Program-made: the position numbers and the translations under genes
Source of the DNA: an uncultured Eremococcus sp.
GTDB lineage: Bacteria > Bacillota > Bacilli > Lactobacillales > Aerococcaceae
Reading direction: 5' to 3'
DNA: 64,000 nucleotides
Assembly (NCBI GenBank): GCA_943914835.1
Contig: CALUDO010000003.1
Location: forward strand, 1 to 64,000
Notes under the pieces: generated by a model
What the model was told of the DNA's origin: nothing
The model's database searches: none
The model's input: only the letters and a program-made list of their open reading frames with translations
Part shown: one piece after another, positions 8,443 through 17,075 of the stretch
Layout of the letters: each line of letters opens with the position of its first letter
Position numbering within the stretch: position 1 is the stretch's first letter

Positions 8443-8526
8443 CGATTTTTACCCCTCTCCTAATTCTGTCTAGCGTGTGATAGTGTGTCGTTTGTATAGG
8501 TAAACAATAACAAAAGATGTTTGATT

Positions 8527-8997
8527 TTACCAACGATAATGTGCAAAAGCTTTGTTAGCTTCAGCCATCCGATGCATATCTTCACGTTGCTTCACTGAAG
8601 CTCCTGTATTATTAGCTGCATCCATCACTTCACGGGCAAATCTCAATTCCATTGATTTCTCACCACGTAAGCGTGAATAGTTCACTAACCAACGTAGGGC
8701 TAGAGTGATACGACGGTCTGGACGTACTTCAACCGGTACTTGGTAGTTAGATCCACCTACACGGCGAGCCTTAACTTCAAGCAATGGCATGATGTTCTCG
8801 ATAGCTTGTTCAAACACTTCTAAAGGATCTTGACCCGTTTCTTCGCGAATAATATCGAAGGCTGAATACAAGATTTTAGAAGCTTTCCCCCGTTTACCGT
8901 CTAACATAATGCGGTTAATTGTACGGGTTACTAATTGTGAATTGTAAATTGGATCTGGCAAAACTTCACGTTTTGGCGCTCTTCCTTTACGAGACAT
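8527..8997 (-). CDS. rpsG: 30S ribosomal protein S7
   Basis: 156 residues, exact family length; MSRKGRAPKREVLPDPIY start and KARRVGGSNYQVPVEVRPDR signature. S7 organises the 30S head and contacts tRNA in the E site. 63 nt downstream of rpsL in the str operon; in E. coli S7 autoregulates this intercistronic region, which cannot be judged here. Confidence 0.98.
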   Translation of the reverse strand: MSRKGRAPKREVLPDPIYNSQLVTRTINRIMLDGKRGKASKILYSAFDIIREETGQDPLEVFEQAIENIMPLLEVKARRVGGSNYQVPVEVRPDRRITLALRWLVNYSRLRGEKSMELRFAREVMDAANNTGASVKQREDMHRMAEANKAFAHYRW

Positions 8998-9060
8998 TCA
9001 AGTTCCTCCCTTCCTTATTAATTAAGTTTTTGATTGTTATCTTCTGAATGAACCCTAAGT

Positions 9061-9474
9061 TTAACCCTTAGGACGCTTTGCACCGTATTTAGAACGGCTT
9101 TGTTTACGGTCATTAACACCCGCAGTATCCAAGGCACCACGAACAATATGGTAACGTACCCCTGGTAAGTCTTTTACACGACCTCCGCGGATAAGCACGA
9201 CACTGTGTTCTTGAAGGTTGTGTCCTTCACCTGGGATGTATGCAGTTACTTCCATCAAGTTTGACAGACGTACACGAGCATATTTACGTAGAGCTGAGTT
9301 AGGCTTCTTAGGTGTCATGGTTCCCACACGGGTACATACACCGCGTTTTTGAGGTGACATGGTGGTCGTTTGTGACCGTTTGAAGCTGTTATAACCCACA
9401 TTCAAAGCTGGTGAGTTAGATTTACTTGATTTACTCTTACGAGGCTTCTTGATCAATTGGTTAATTGTTGGCAT
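9061..9474 (-). CDS. rpsL: 30S ribosomal protein S12
   Basis: 137 residues, usual length. MPTINQLIKKPRKSKSSKSN start, with the decoding-centre loops TPKKPNSALRK and GRVKDLPGVRYH. The lysines of these loops, where streptomycin-resistance changes occur in other species, are the wild-type residues. First gene of the str operon, strong AGGAGG site. Confidence 0.98.
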   Translation of the reverse strand: MPTINQLIKKPRKSKSSKSNSPALNVGYNSFKRSQTTTMSPQKRGVCTRVGTMTPKKPNSALRKYARVRLSNLMEVTAYIPGEGHNLQEHSVVLIRGGRVKDLPGVRYHIVRGALDTAGVNDRKQSRSKYGAKRPKG

Positions 9475-9624
9475 TTAAGGTCCTCCTCTCATTCTTTCCT
9501 AGTCCACACTTCCAAGTGTGTCATATACTACAAAAATATAGGCAATCCTTTAGGATTGCTATCTTGTGGGTGGTTTTAAAGCAGTCAGCACGACTGATTT
9601 TCAGAAACCTGACAATAAAACACC
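9475..9624 (-). promoter_or_regulatory. str operon leader with two perfect hairpins
   Basis: The roughly 150-nt leader of rpsL holds GCAATCC / GGATTGC with a 4-nt loop (9542-9548, 9553-9559) and CACACTT / AAGTGTG with a 2-base gap (9505-9511, 9514-9520). Neither is followed by a T run. No open frame of note. They could serve ribosomal protein autoregulation or mRNA stability; unproven. Confidence 0.5.
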
Positions 9625-9630
9625 TTAAAC

Positions 9631-9659
9631 AAAGTACCATGAAAGCATGCACCTGTCAA
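9631..9659 (-). promoter_or_regulatory. Sigma-A promoter of the str operon
   Basis: Perfect -35 TTGACA (9654-9659), 17-nt spacer, weaker -10 TACTTT (9631-9636), minus strand, about 160 nt before rpsL. Confidence 0.78.
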
Positions 9660-9668
9660 CCAAGAATC

Positions 9669-9700
9669 AAAAAAAGATTGAGCTTTTTGCCCAATCTTTT
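9669..9700 (-). terminator. Intrinsic terminator after the acetyltransferase gene
   Basis: Twelve-base stem AAAAGATTGAGC / GCCCAATCTTTT (9672-9683 with 9689-9700), T run on the minus strand. Confidence 0.88.
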
Positions 9701-9711
9701 TCTAAGGATTA

Positions 9712-9999
9712 TTAAGTATTATCTGCATTAACAGAGCCATACTTGTCAGGATTATTTTCAAATTTGCTAAGGACATAGGAGCACTCCGCTTTTATTTTTT
9801 TACCTTCTTTGGTCATTTCCTTTACTAGGTGATCTAGTAATTGTTCTGCCACTCCCTGACCGCGAAGTTGATCAGATACATAGGTGTGGTCAGCAATAAC
9901 AAAATCCTTATCCACTGGATAGGTAAATGTGATTTCCGCTAACTTATCACCTTGATCATTTCGATACACATAAGCCGCGTCTTCCCGTTTAAACTCCAT
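9712..9999 (-). CDS. Small GNAT-fold N-acetyltransferase (YjdJ-like)
   Basis: 95 residues, the short acetyltransferase type (Acetyltransf_CG family). The acetyl-CoA loop is seen as VSDQLRGQGVAEQLLDHLV (residues 42-60) and the family motif CSYV follows at about residue 74. Substrate unknown. ATG at 9999 has a GAGTGGG site. Single gene with a terminator, divergent from prdX. Confidence 0.8.
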   Translation of the reverse strand: MEFKREDAAYVYRNDQGDKLAEITFTYPVDKDFVIADHTYVSDQLRGQGVAEQLLDHLVKEMTKEGKKIKAECSYVLSKFENNPDKYGSVNADNT

Positions 10000-10124
10000 A
10001 TTATCCCACTCTTTCTTTCAGAATGTTGAAAGCTTCATTGACATTTTCCATAAGCTACTATCTTTTTTGTAAGAGCTTACTTTATATGATACCATAAATT
10101 AACAAAGATGAAAGGAGTGCGCTT

Positions 10125-10613
10125 ATGGACTTATATCAAACTCTTGAAGATAAGTTAAAATCATTGGATATACCTTTTGAAATCGTCGAACATCCACCTG
10201 CTTTGACAACCGAAGAAGCAGACAAATATATCGAAGGAATCCCTGGTGTTAGAACTAAGACCATGTTCTTAACCAACCGTAAAAAAACGGAGTTCTATCT
10301 TCTGATTATGGATGACCAAAAAGATTTAGATATGAAAGCATTTAAAGAAACCATCCAGGCCAATAAAGTACGCATGGCCTCCTCAGATAGTCTCATGGAG
10401 AAAATGTCTCTGCCACCAGGTGTGGTTTCCCCTTTTGGACTACTTTTTAATCAAGACCATGACATCCAGGTCTACTTTGATCAAGAAATAGTTGATCAGG
10501 ACCGGATGAGTTTCCATCCAAATACCAATGAAAAGACTATCTTCATAGCCACTCAAGACCTCTTTAAATTCTTGAAAGCTATCGACTTCAATTTTGACAT
10601 TGTTCCAGTCTAG
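10125..10613 (+). CDS. prdX: Prolyl-tRNA editing/deacylase protein (YbaK/PrdX type)
   Basis: 162 residues of the YbaK/ProRS-insertion fold. Matches the stand-alone PrdX/ProXp-type proteins that hydrolyse mischarged tRNA-Pro (typically Ala-tRNA-Pro): IPFEIVEHPPALTTEEADKY near the start, KTMFLTNRKK with the conserved lysine near residue 46, and GVVSPFGLLFN around residue 105. Whether it edits Ala or Cys cannot be told. ATG at 10125 with GAAAGGAG upstream. One of only three plus-strand genes; convergent with lysS across a shared terminator. Confidence 0.82.
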   Translation: MDLYQTLEDKLKSLDIPFEIVEHPPALTTEEADKYIEGIPGVRTKTMFLTNRKKTEFYLLIMDDQKDLDMKAFKETIQANKVRMASSDSLMEKMSLPPGVVSPFGLLFNQDHDIQVYFDQEIVDQDRMSFHPNTNEKTIFIATQDLFKFLKAIDFNFDIVPV

Positions 10614-10658
10614 GATTTCCTCAATTAAGATCTTGGTATCCAATAAATTCAAACATTA

Positions 10659-10697
10659 AAAAGAGCGACCACCCCTTAAGTAAGTGGTCGCTCTTTT
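10659..10697. terminator. Bidirectional terminator between prdX and lysS
   Basis: Fourteen-base stem AAAAGAGCGACCAC / GTGGTCGCTCTTTT (10659-10672 with 10684-10697). A-run and T-run flanks serve both the plus-strand prdX and the minus-strand lysS. Confidence 0.92.
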
Positions 10698-10715
10698 GAT
10701 ATTTCTTATGCCTGT

Positions 10716-12227
10716 CTAGTTATTTCTTAGGGTTGGGAAAAGAAGGACATCTCTAATAGATTGAGCATCCGTTAACAGCATGGTTAATCGGTCAATTCCG
10801 ATTCCAATCCCACCGGTCGGTGGCATACCATACTCTAAAGCTTCCAAGAAATCATCATCCACAGGATGAGCTTCATCATTACCAGCATCTTTCTCAGCCA
10901 TTTGAGCTTCAAAGCGTTCGCGCTGATCAATGGGATCCGTTAACTCAGTAAAGGCATTAGCATATTCATTACCAACGATAAACAATTCAAAACGGTCAGT
11001 AAAGCGAGGGTCTTGATCATTCTTGCGTGCTAGGGGAGATACTTCAACTGGATGACCATAAACAAACGTAGGTTGTATACACTTGTCCTCACAATGTTCT
11101 TCAAAGAAATTGTTAATAATATGACCTACACTGGTATCGTGGTCGTTCACTGGCACTTGATGTTGGTCAGCTAAGTTCTTAGCTTCTTCAAAGGTCATTT
11201 CTTGCCAGAAGTCGACCCCAGTATATTCTTTAATCATATCTACCATATGACGACGAGCCCATGGACTTTCTAAATCAATCTCTTGACCATCATATTGGAT
11301 ACGGGCACTTCCAACCGCTTCTTTGGCCACAGACCGAATCAAATTCTCCACTAGATCCATACAGTCTGTATAGACAGAATAGGCCGTATAGATTTCAATC
11401 GTCGTAAATTCGGGGTTATGCGTGGTGTCAATTCCTTCATTCCGGAAAACTCGCCCAAGTTCGTAGACCTTTTCCATTCCCCCGACAACTAAACGTTTCA
11501 AATGAAGCTCCGTAGCAATTCGAAGATACAATTCCATATCCAAAGCATTATGGTGAGTTGTGAACGGTCTAGCAGTTGCTCCTCCAGCGATATTATGCAA
11601 AACAGGAGTTTCTACTTCTAGATAACCTAAATTATCTAAGTAATTGCGAACCTGACGGATAATCATCGACCGATTAATGAAACGTTGACGACTATCATCA
11701 TTGGCAATGAGGTCAAGATAGCGTTGGCGGTAACGTTGTTCTACATTGGTAAGTCCATGGTACTTGTCTGGAAGAGGACGCAGTGCTTTTGTTAAGGGAT
11801 GGAAAGATTCCGCACGGACGGACAATTCGCCTGTGTTTGTTCTAAATACATAACCTTTAACCCCGACAATGTCACCTAAATCAGCTTGTTTATACCATTG
11901 ATAGCGGTCTTCACCAATAGTATCTTGGCGGACATAAATTTGAATTTTGCCTGCCATATCTTGAATATGGGAGAAGCCAGCCTTTCCTTTCCCCCGCTTA
12001 GAAATCATCCGACCAGCGACAGAGACCTGAATCTTCTCATGATTTTCAAAATATTCTTTATCATATTCATCATAGGCCTCAATAAGTTCAGTAGACAAAT
12101 GAGTCCGTTCAAATCCAGCATCAAAAGGATTCACGTCTTCGGCTTGAGCCATGTCGGACATTTTTTCTCGCCGCACTAATAGCTGATCATTTAATTCTTC
12201 GTGGGTGTTTGTTTGATTATTTGACAC
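10716..12227 (-). CDS. lysS: Lysyl-tRNA synthetase, class II
   Basis: Class II enzyme charging tRNA-Lys. OB-fold anticodon-binding domain (about residues 55-160, RMISKRGKGKAGFSHIQD) and catalytic core with motif 2 RVFRNEGIDTTHNPEFT and motif 3 GGIGIGIDRLTMLL. Two GTG starts compete: 12236 overlaps its own ribosome site, whereas 12227 lies 8 nt from AGGAG and gives MSNNQTNTHEELNDQLLVRR, the better family start (503 residues). Last gene of the pth-to-lysS cluster. No T-box is seen upstream. Confidence 0.95.
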   Translation of the reverse strand: MSNNQTNTHEELNDQLLVRREKMSDMAQAEDVNPFDAGFERTHLSTELIEAYDEYDKEYFENHEKIQVSVAGRMISKRGKGKAGFSHIQDMAGKIQIYVRQDTIGEDRYQWYKQADLGDIVGVKGYVFRTNTGELSVRAESFHPLTKALRPLPDKYHGLTNVEQRYRQRYLDLIANDDSRQRFINRSMIIRQVRNYLDNLGYLEVETPVLHNIAGGATARPFTTHHNALDMELYLRIATELHLKRLVVGGMEKVYELGRVFRNEGIDTTHNPEFTTIEIYTAYSVYTDCMDLVENLIRSVAKEAVGSARIQYDGQEIDLESPWARRHMVDMIKEYTGVDFWQEMTFEEAKNLADQHQVPVNDHDTSVGHIINNFFEEHCEDKCIQPTFVYGHPVEVSPLARKNDQDPRFTDRFELFIVGNEYANAFTELTDPIDQRERFEAQMAEKDAGNDEAHPVDDDFLEALEYGMPPTGGIGIGIDRLTMLLTDAQSIRDVLLFPTLRNN

Positions 12228-12282
12228 TCCAGTCACTCCTATCCCTTAATTAGTCTATCATAACGATTTAAACACATTTCCT

Positions 12283-13326
12283 TTAGGAATACAACGTTCC
12301 TTTACTTTCTAACCACTTTTCACGTTTGTGGGCCGCCTTCTTCAGTTCATGTTCTGTAGCTAGATCTGCAAACTCATCTAAGAGTTGGATGACGTCTATA
12401 GAAGATGTATACTCATTCACTGCTTGCTTCACTTTAGAAGATCGAGGAATACCTTTCAGGTAATAATGGGCTTGGCTACGAAATTCTTTGGTAGCAGTCT
12501 GATCTCCCTTAAGGTCCACTAAACGACGCAGGTGTTCAATAGCGATGTCGATTTTCTCACGGGCTGTCATTGGGGGTAATAATTCGCCTGTTTCATAATA
12601 ATGAACCATTTGTTTAATAACCCAGGGGTTTCCCAAAGCTCCTCTACCAACCATGACCCCATCTATCTCAGTGGTATTAAGTATTTCCATCACCCGTTCC
12701 GGTGTCTTTACATCTCCATTGCCAACAAAGGGAATGGTTTTTATTTCCTTGGCAACCTGGGCTAAAATATCCCAATCAGCATAGCCATTATACATCTGAG
12801 CACGAGTCCGCCCATGCATGGCCACCATAGATGCACCTGCTCTTTCTGCCGCTAAGGCATTCTCAACAGCATACAAATGGTCATCGTCCCAGCCAGTCCG
12901 CATTTTAACGGTCACGGGTTTATCTACGGCATCAACCACTGAAGCTACCATCTCATATACCTTGTTTGGATCCAAAAGCCACCGCGCACCGGCCTCGGCT
13001 TTAATTACCTTATTTACAGGACACCCCATGTTAATATCAATTATGGCACACTCCGTATTCTCTGCTACATATTTAGCAGCATCAACCAAGGTGTCCTTAT
13101 TGCCCCCCATAATTTGAATGCTCAGAGGATATTCATTCTCATCAATATGAAGCATCTTGAGCGTTTTTTCATTTCTAAATTGAATCCCCTTGTCTGAAAT
13201 CATTTCACAGACCACTAGACCAGCCCCAAACTGCTTAACAATCGTCCGAAAAGCTGAATTAGAAACCCCGGCCATGGGGGCAACAACAATGGGGTTTTTA
13301 ATGTCAATATTTCCTATTTTAAACAT
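12283..13326 (-). CDS. dusB: tRNA-dihydrouridine synthase
   Basis: 347 residues. FMN-dependent TIM barrel reducing uridines of tRNA. MAGVSNSAFR near the start, NMGCPVNKV with the catalytic cysteine (about residue 101), MRTGWDD, and GVMVGRGALGNPW for FMN phosphate binding. Overlaps the end of hslO by 8 nt, so coupled translation is likely. Gene order hslO-dusB-lysS is typical of Firmicutes. Confidence 0.95.
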   Translation of the reverse strand: MFKIGNIDIKNPIVVAPMAGVSNSAFRTIVKQFGAGLVVCEMISDKGIQFRNEKTLKMLHIDENEYPLSIQIMGGNKDTLVDAAKYVAENTECAIIDINMGCPVNKVIKAEAGARWLLDPNKVYEMVASVVDAVDKPVTVKMRTGWDDDHLYAVENALAAERAGASMVAMHGRTRAQMYNGYADWDILAQVAKEIKTIPFVGNGDVKTPERVMEILNTTEIDGVMVGRGALGNPWVIKQMVHYYETGELLPPMTAREKIDIAIEHLRRLVDLKGDQTATKEFRSQAHYYLKGIPRSSKVKQAVNEYTSSIDVIQLLDEFADLATEHELKKAAHKREKWLESKGTLYS

Positions 13327-14215
13327 GCTTGTCTCCTTTAACCTGGTTCACAATTTCTTCTAAATCCTCTTGACTAAACTGGTATTTATTATGACAGAAA
13401 TGACACACCACTTCAGCTCCATGGTCTTCATCAATCATAGCTTCCAACTCAGATTCTCCTAATAACTTCAGGCGCTGTCCAAAATATTCCTGGCTGCAGG
13501 GGCAGGCAAAGGACACCGGGTTTCTGGTAAGTATTGTGAAATTATCTGACCCAACTAAATATCCTGCTAAATCTTCTAGGGTAGCTCCTTGATCTAATAA
13601 GTCAGACAAGGGAGGGAGGGCAGCAAGCTTAGCTTCTACTGTTTGAATCGCTTCTTCACTTGCTCCAGGTAACATTTGAACCATGAAGCCTCCAGCTGCC
13701 TTAACCGTCTCATCCTTATCCACTAGAACAGAAAGACCAATGGCTGTGGGAGTCTGCTCAGATACCGCCATATAATAGGTGAAATCTTCACCTAATTCTC
13801 CACTAACCAGAGGTACCCGTCCCTGATACGGTTGACTAGATCCTTGAATTAGCTTATTTACGGTTAGAGTCCCTGGAAGACCGACAGCTCCTGCAACATC
13901 TAGTTTTCCTTGACTATTAAGGGGTAGGGCAAGATGAGCTTGGTTGACAAATCCCCTGACTTGACCTTGATTGTCGGCCTCAACTAGGATTCGCCCCAAA
14001 GGGCCTGACCCTTGGATATCCACTGACAAGCGGTCCTCACCCTTTAGATTAGCCGCTAGTAGGAGGCTGGCTATAAGACTTCTTCCTAGAGCTGCACTTG
14101 CTGTATGCCAAGTGTCATGTCGTTTTTGGGCCTCAGACACAGTTTCTTTGGCATTGACTAGGTATAGGCGCACTTGCTTGTCAAAGGCAAGCGCCTTTAC
14201 TAACTGATCACTCAT
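13319..14215 (-). CDS. hslO: Redox-regulated chaperone Hsp33
   Basis: 298 residues from the ATG at 14215 (MSDQLVKALAFDKQVRLYLV), which has AAGGAG 7 nt upstream; an upstream in-frame start gives nine extra residues without support. Cytosolic holdase activated by oxidation: the C-terminal redox switch is intact, with CPC in SFACPCSQEYF and CHFC in EVVCHFCHNKY binding zinc when reduced. Between ftsH and dusB, as in Bacillus. Confidence 0.95.
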   Translation of the reverse strand: MSDQLVKALAFDKQVRLYLVNAKETVSEAQKRHDTWHTASAALGRSLIASLLLAANLKGEDRLSVDIQGSGPLGRILVEADNQGQVRGFVNQAHLALPLNSQGKLDVAGAVGLPGTLTVNKLIQGSSQPYQGRVPLVSGELGEDFTYYMAVSEQTPTAIGLSVLVDKDETVKAAGGFMVQMLPGASEEAIQTVEAKLAALPPLSDLLDQGATLEDLAGYLVGSDNFTILTRNPVSFACPCSQEYFGQRLKLLGESELEAMIDEDHGAEVVCHFCHNKYQFSQEDLEEIVNQVKGDKHV

Positions 14216-14251
14216 ACTTTTCTCCTTTTTTACATAATACACTTCATAAGA

Positions 14252-14309
14252 AAAGACCGACCTTGGTCACGGTGGACCCTAGGGCCACCAAGAAACAAGA
14301 ACGGTCTTT
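14252..14309 (-). terminator. Compound hairpin between ftsH and hslO
   Basis: Outer stem AAAGACCG / CGGTCTTT (14252-14259 with 14302-14309) enclosing a GC-rich inner hairpin around CCCTAGGG, ending in TTTTCTT on the minus strand. Reads as a terminator or attenuator that may uncouple hslO-dusB-lysS from ftsH. Confidence 0.7.
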
Positions 14310-14321
14310 ACACGACATTTC

Positions 14322-16394
14322 TTAATCTAGATGATTGAACTTATTCTCTGAAGCTTCCTGGTTGCCAGGGCTTGATTTCAGATCAGAATTATCTTCCTTA
14401 TTCTGAGCTTGTTCTTCCTCTTCCTGGGATTTTTCTTTAGCTTCTTGGAAGGAATCTGGTTCTTCGATTTTCTCTGAATCATCGTCTTCTTCAAGAGGCA
14501 TTTGTCCCGTTTCAAACAAGGACTTGATTTGACGTTTATCTAAAGTTTCAACCTCAAGCAACTTCTCAGCAATAATATTTAATTGTTCACGATGTTCTGT
14601 AATGATACGACGTGCTTCCTGGTGAGCCTCGTCCGTAATTCGCCGAACTTCATTATCAATTTCATAGGCAATCGCATCCGAATAAGCTGCATGCTGTCCG
14701 TATTGACGTCCTGCGAAGGGTTGGCTGTCGTCTTCATACTGGATAGTTCCTAATTTGTCGGACATACCATACTCCGTTACCATGGAGCGTACAATTTGCG
14801 TCGCCTGCTTGAAGTCTTGGCTGGCTCCTGTTGACTTGTGGTTAAAGACAATCTCTTCAGCCACCCGTCCACCTAGAAGACCAACGACTTGCTCGTATAA
14901 TTCCTTATAAGTCACAATATATTGATCTTCCTTAGGTAACATAATTGCATATCCGCCGGCTCGCCCACGAGGGACAATCGTTACCTTATGGACAATTCGA
15001 GCATCACTCAAGACCATGCCCACCACCGTATGTCCTGCCTCATGGAAGGCAACCGTCCGTCGCTGTGTCTCAGATACTTGCTTATCAGCCTTAGCCGGAC
15101 CTGCGATAACGCGATCATGGGCTTCATCCACGTCGTCAGGGGTAATTTTCTTGCGGTTGAAACGGGCCGCAATTAAGGCCGCTTCATTCAAGAGATTCTC
15201 TAGATCAGCCCCAGAGAAACCAGGTGTTTGTTGGGCAATCACCTTTAAATCTACACTAGAAGCTAATTTCTTATTTTTAGCATGAACACGTAAAATAGCT
15301 TCCCGTCCTTTGACATCAGGGTTACCTACTAGGATTTGTCTATCGAATCGGCCTGGACGTAAGAGGGCAGGGTCCAGAACGTCAGAACGGTTGGTTGCTG
15401 CTATGACGATAATCCCTTCATTACCTTCAAACCCATCCATTTCAACCAGGAGTTGATTTAAGGTTTGTTCACGTTCATCATGACCGCCCCCCATACCGGC
15501 ACCCCGTTGGCGTCCAACCGCGTCTATTTCATCAATAAAGATAATAGCTGGGGCAGATTTCTTAGCATTCTCAAAGAGGTCGCGGACCCGACTAGCCCCA
15601 ACCCCGACAAACATTTCGACAAATTCAGAACCGGACATACTAAAGAATGGAACACCGGCCTCTCCTGCCACCGCTTTAGCAAGGAGGGTTTTACCAGTTC
15701 CCGGAGGCCCTTCTAAAAGCACTCCAGCTGGGATCCTTGCACCCAGGGCTGTAAACCGCTTAGGATCCTTTAGGAATTCAACGACTTCTACTAGTTCTTG
15801 CTTTTCCTCTTCTGCACCAGCAACATCATCAAAGCGTACCTTAACCTTCTGCTTTGAGATATCCTTAGACTTGGACTTGCCGAAGTTCATAACACCCCGG
15901 CCCCCGCCCCCACCTTGCTGCATCATTGTGTACAGAAGGAAGAAAGTCGGTATTAACAAGAAGAGATAAGGTAGCATAGATAACCACATGCCTGCTGAAG
16001 ATTCAGGTAGTGATTTCATTTCTGTCTTATTCTCTTTGGCTAAGTCTGTCACCGTCTTCAGAGTAGCATCATTTCCTAGAATTTCTGTTTCAAATTGTTG
16101 CCCTTGGTCAGACCCTTCAAAAATTTCCATGAAGGTGTCATTGTCATTGCTTTTAGTCTGACCCTTATATTCGCCTCGAACTGTATAGACTCCAGAGCCT
16201 ATTTGAATTTCAAAGTTTTTGATTTTTCCCGCATCTAATTGTGTTAGGAACTCACTGGAATTGATTTCTTCTACTTGTCCTAGTTGCGAGAAATTACCAG
16301 TAAAAACTTGAAACATCCCTAACAAGGCCAAGGCAATCACAATATAGAAGATGATGCTTCTTGGTGACTTAGGATTAATATTTCGATTGTTCAT
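14322..16394 (-). CDS. ftsH: ATP-dependent zinc metalloprotease FtsH
   Basis: 690 residues. Two membrane helices (about 12-32 and 138-158) flank an extracytoplasmic domain; a poly-Gly loop follows. AAA domain with Walker A GPPGTGKT (229-236), Walker B IIFIDEIDAVG, second region of homology ATNRSDVLDPALLRPGRF, and the zinc protease site HEAGH at 451-455. The C-terminal 50 residues are very acidic and Ser/Glu-rich. It degrades misassembled membrane proteins and regulators. Own extended -10 promoter upstream; follows hpt. Confidence 0.97.
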   Translation of the reverse strand: MNNRNINPKSPRSIIFYIVIALALLGMFQVFTGNFSQLGQVEEINSSEFLTQLDAGKIKNFEIQIGSGVYTVRGEYKGQTKSNDNDTFMEIFEGSDQGQQFETEILGNDATLKTVTDLAKENKTEMKSLPESSAGMWLSMLPYLFLLIPTFFLLYTMMQQGGGGGRGVMNFGKSKSKDISKQKVKVRFDDVAGAEEEKQELVEVVEFLKDPKRFTALGARIPAGVLLEGPPGTGKTLLAKAVAGEAGVPFFSMSGSEFVEMFVGVGASRVRDLFENAKKSAPAIIFIDEIDAVGRQRGAGMGGGHDEREQTLNQLLVEMDGFEGNEGIIVIAATNRSDVLDPALLRPGRFDRQILVGNPDVKGREAILRVHAKNKKLASSVDLKVIAQQTPGFSGADLENLLNEAALIAARFNRKKITPDDVDEAHDRVIAGPAKADKQVSETQRRTVAFHEAGHTVVGMVLSDARIVHKVTIVPRGRAGGYAIMLPKEDQYIVTYKELYEQVVGLLGGRVAEEIVFNHKSTGASQDFKQATQIVRSMVTEYGMSDKLGTIQYEDDSQPFAGRQYGQHAAYSDAIAYEIDNEVRRITDEAHQEARRIITEHREQLNIIAEKLLEVETLDKRQIKSLFETGQMPLEEDDDSEKIEEPDSFQEAKEKSQEEEEQAQNKEDNSDLKSSPGNQEASENKFNHLD

Positions 16395-16439
16395 CCAGGC
16401 ATTTCTCCTTTAATTTTAGTTTAAATATTACATTGAAGC

Positions 16440-16448
16440 ATTATACCA
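16440..16448 (-). promoter_or_regulatory. Extended -10 promoter of ftsH
   Basis: TGG-TATAAT on the minus strand, about 45 nt before the ftsH start; no good -35 at 17 nt. Confidence 0.6.
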
Positions 16449-16472
16449 TAAATTCCTAGAAAAGAAGTATTT

Positions 16473-17021
16473 TTATGGTTCTTGGTATATTTCAGGTTTC
16501 AAGACCCCAATATAGGGCAGGTTTCGATATTCTTGTAAGTAATCTAAACCGTAGCCAACCACAAATTCATTGGGAACTTCCAGACCCACATAATCTGGCA
16601 CTAAATCCTTAACAACCCGTCGTTCTGGCTTGTCTAACAAGGTACAAACCTTGACTGAGGCTGCCTTACGATACTTAAATAAATCGACCAGATAACTTAG
16701 AGTCCGCCCTGTATCAATAATATCCTCAACAACTAAGACATGACGGCTTTCTAGCCGAGTATCTAAATCCTTGATGATTTTAACTTCACCTGAAGATTCG
16801 AATGCATCCCCATAACTGGAGACATCCATAAAATCAATATCTAAGTATACATCCATGGAGCGAATTATATCCGCCATAAAAATGGCTGCCCCTTTCAATA
16901 TTCCTACAACCACCACTTGTTTGCCTTGATAATCACGTGTCAATTCTTTCCCTAGACGGTCTACCGCTTCTTGAATCTCCTCTTTAGAGACTAGGACTCT
17001 TTCGATATCTTTATCCAGCAT
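16473..17021 (-). CDS. hpt: Hypoxanthine phosphoribosyltransferase
   Basis: 182 residues. Salvages hypoxanthine and guanine to IMP and GMP with PRPP. PRPP-binding loop VVEDIIDTGRTLSYL (about residues 96-110) and the N-terminal GILKGAAIFMAD. Lies between tilS and ftsH as in most Firmicutes. AAAGGAG site before the ATG. Confidence 0.96.
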   Translation of the reverse strand: MLDKDIERVLVSKEEIQEAVDRLGKELTRDYQGKQVVVVGILKGAAIFMADIIRSMDVYLDIDFMDVSSYGDAFESSGEVKIIKDLDTRLESRHVLVVEDIIDTGRTLSYLVDLFKYRKAASVKVCTLLDKPERRVVKDLVPDYVGLEVPNEFVVGYGLDYLQEYRNLPYIGVLKPEIYQEP

Positions 17022-17075
17022 AAAAATCTCCTTTATTAATTTAAGGGTATATTACATATCCTATCATAATTCCTA

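Noticed and set aside
9465..9731. 88-residue plus-strand frame in the rpsL leader
   Set aside because: It runs over the str promoter, leader hairpins and a terminator; no ribosome site, Phe/Leu/Arg-rich noise.
14252..14309. Hairpin after ftsH resembling a T-box antiterminator (AGGGTCCACCG)
   Set aside because: The conserved AGGGTGGNACCGCG is not matched and there is no room for stem I; a plain compound terminator explains it.
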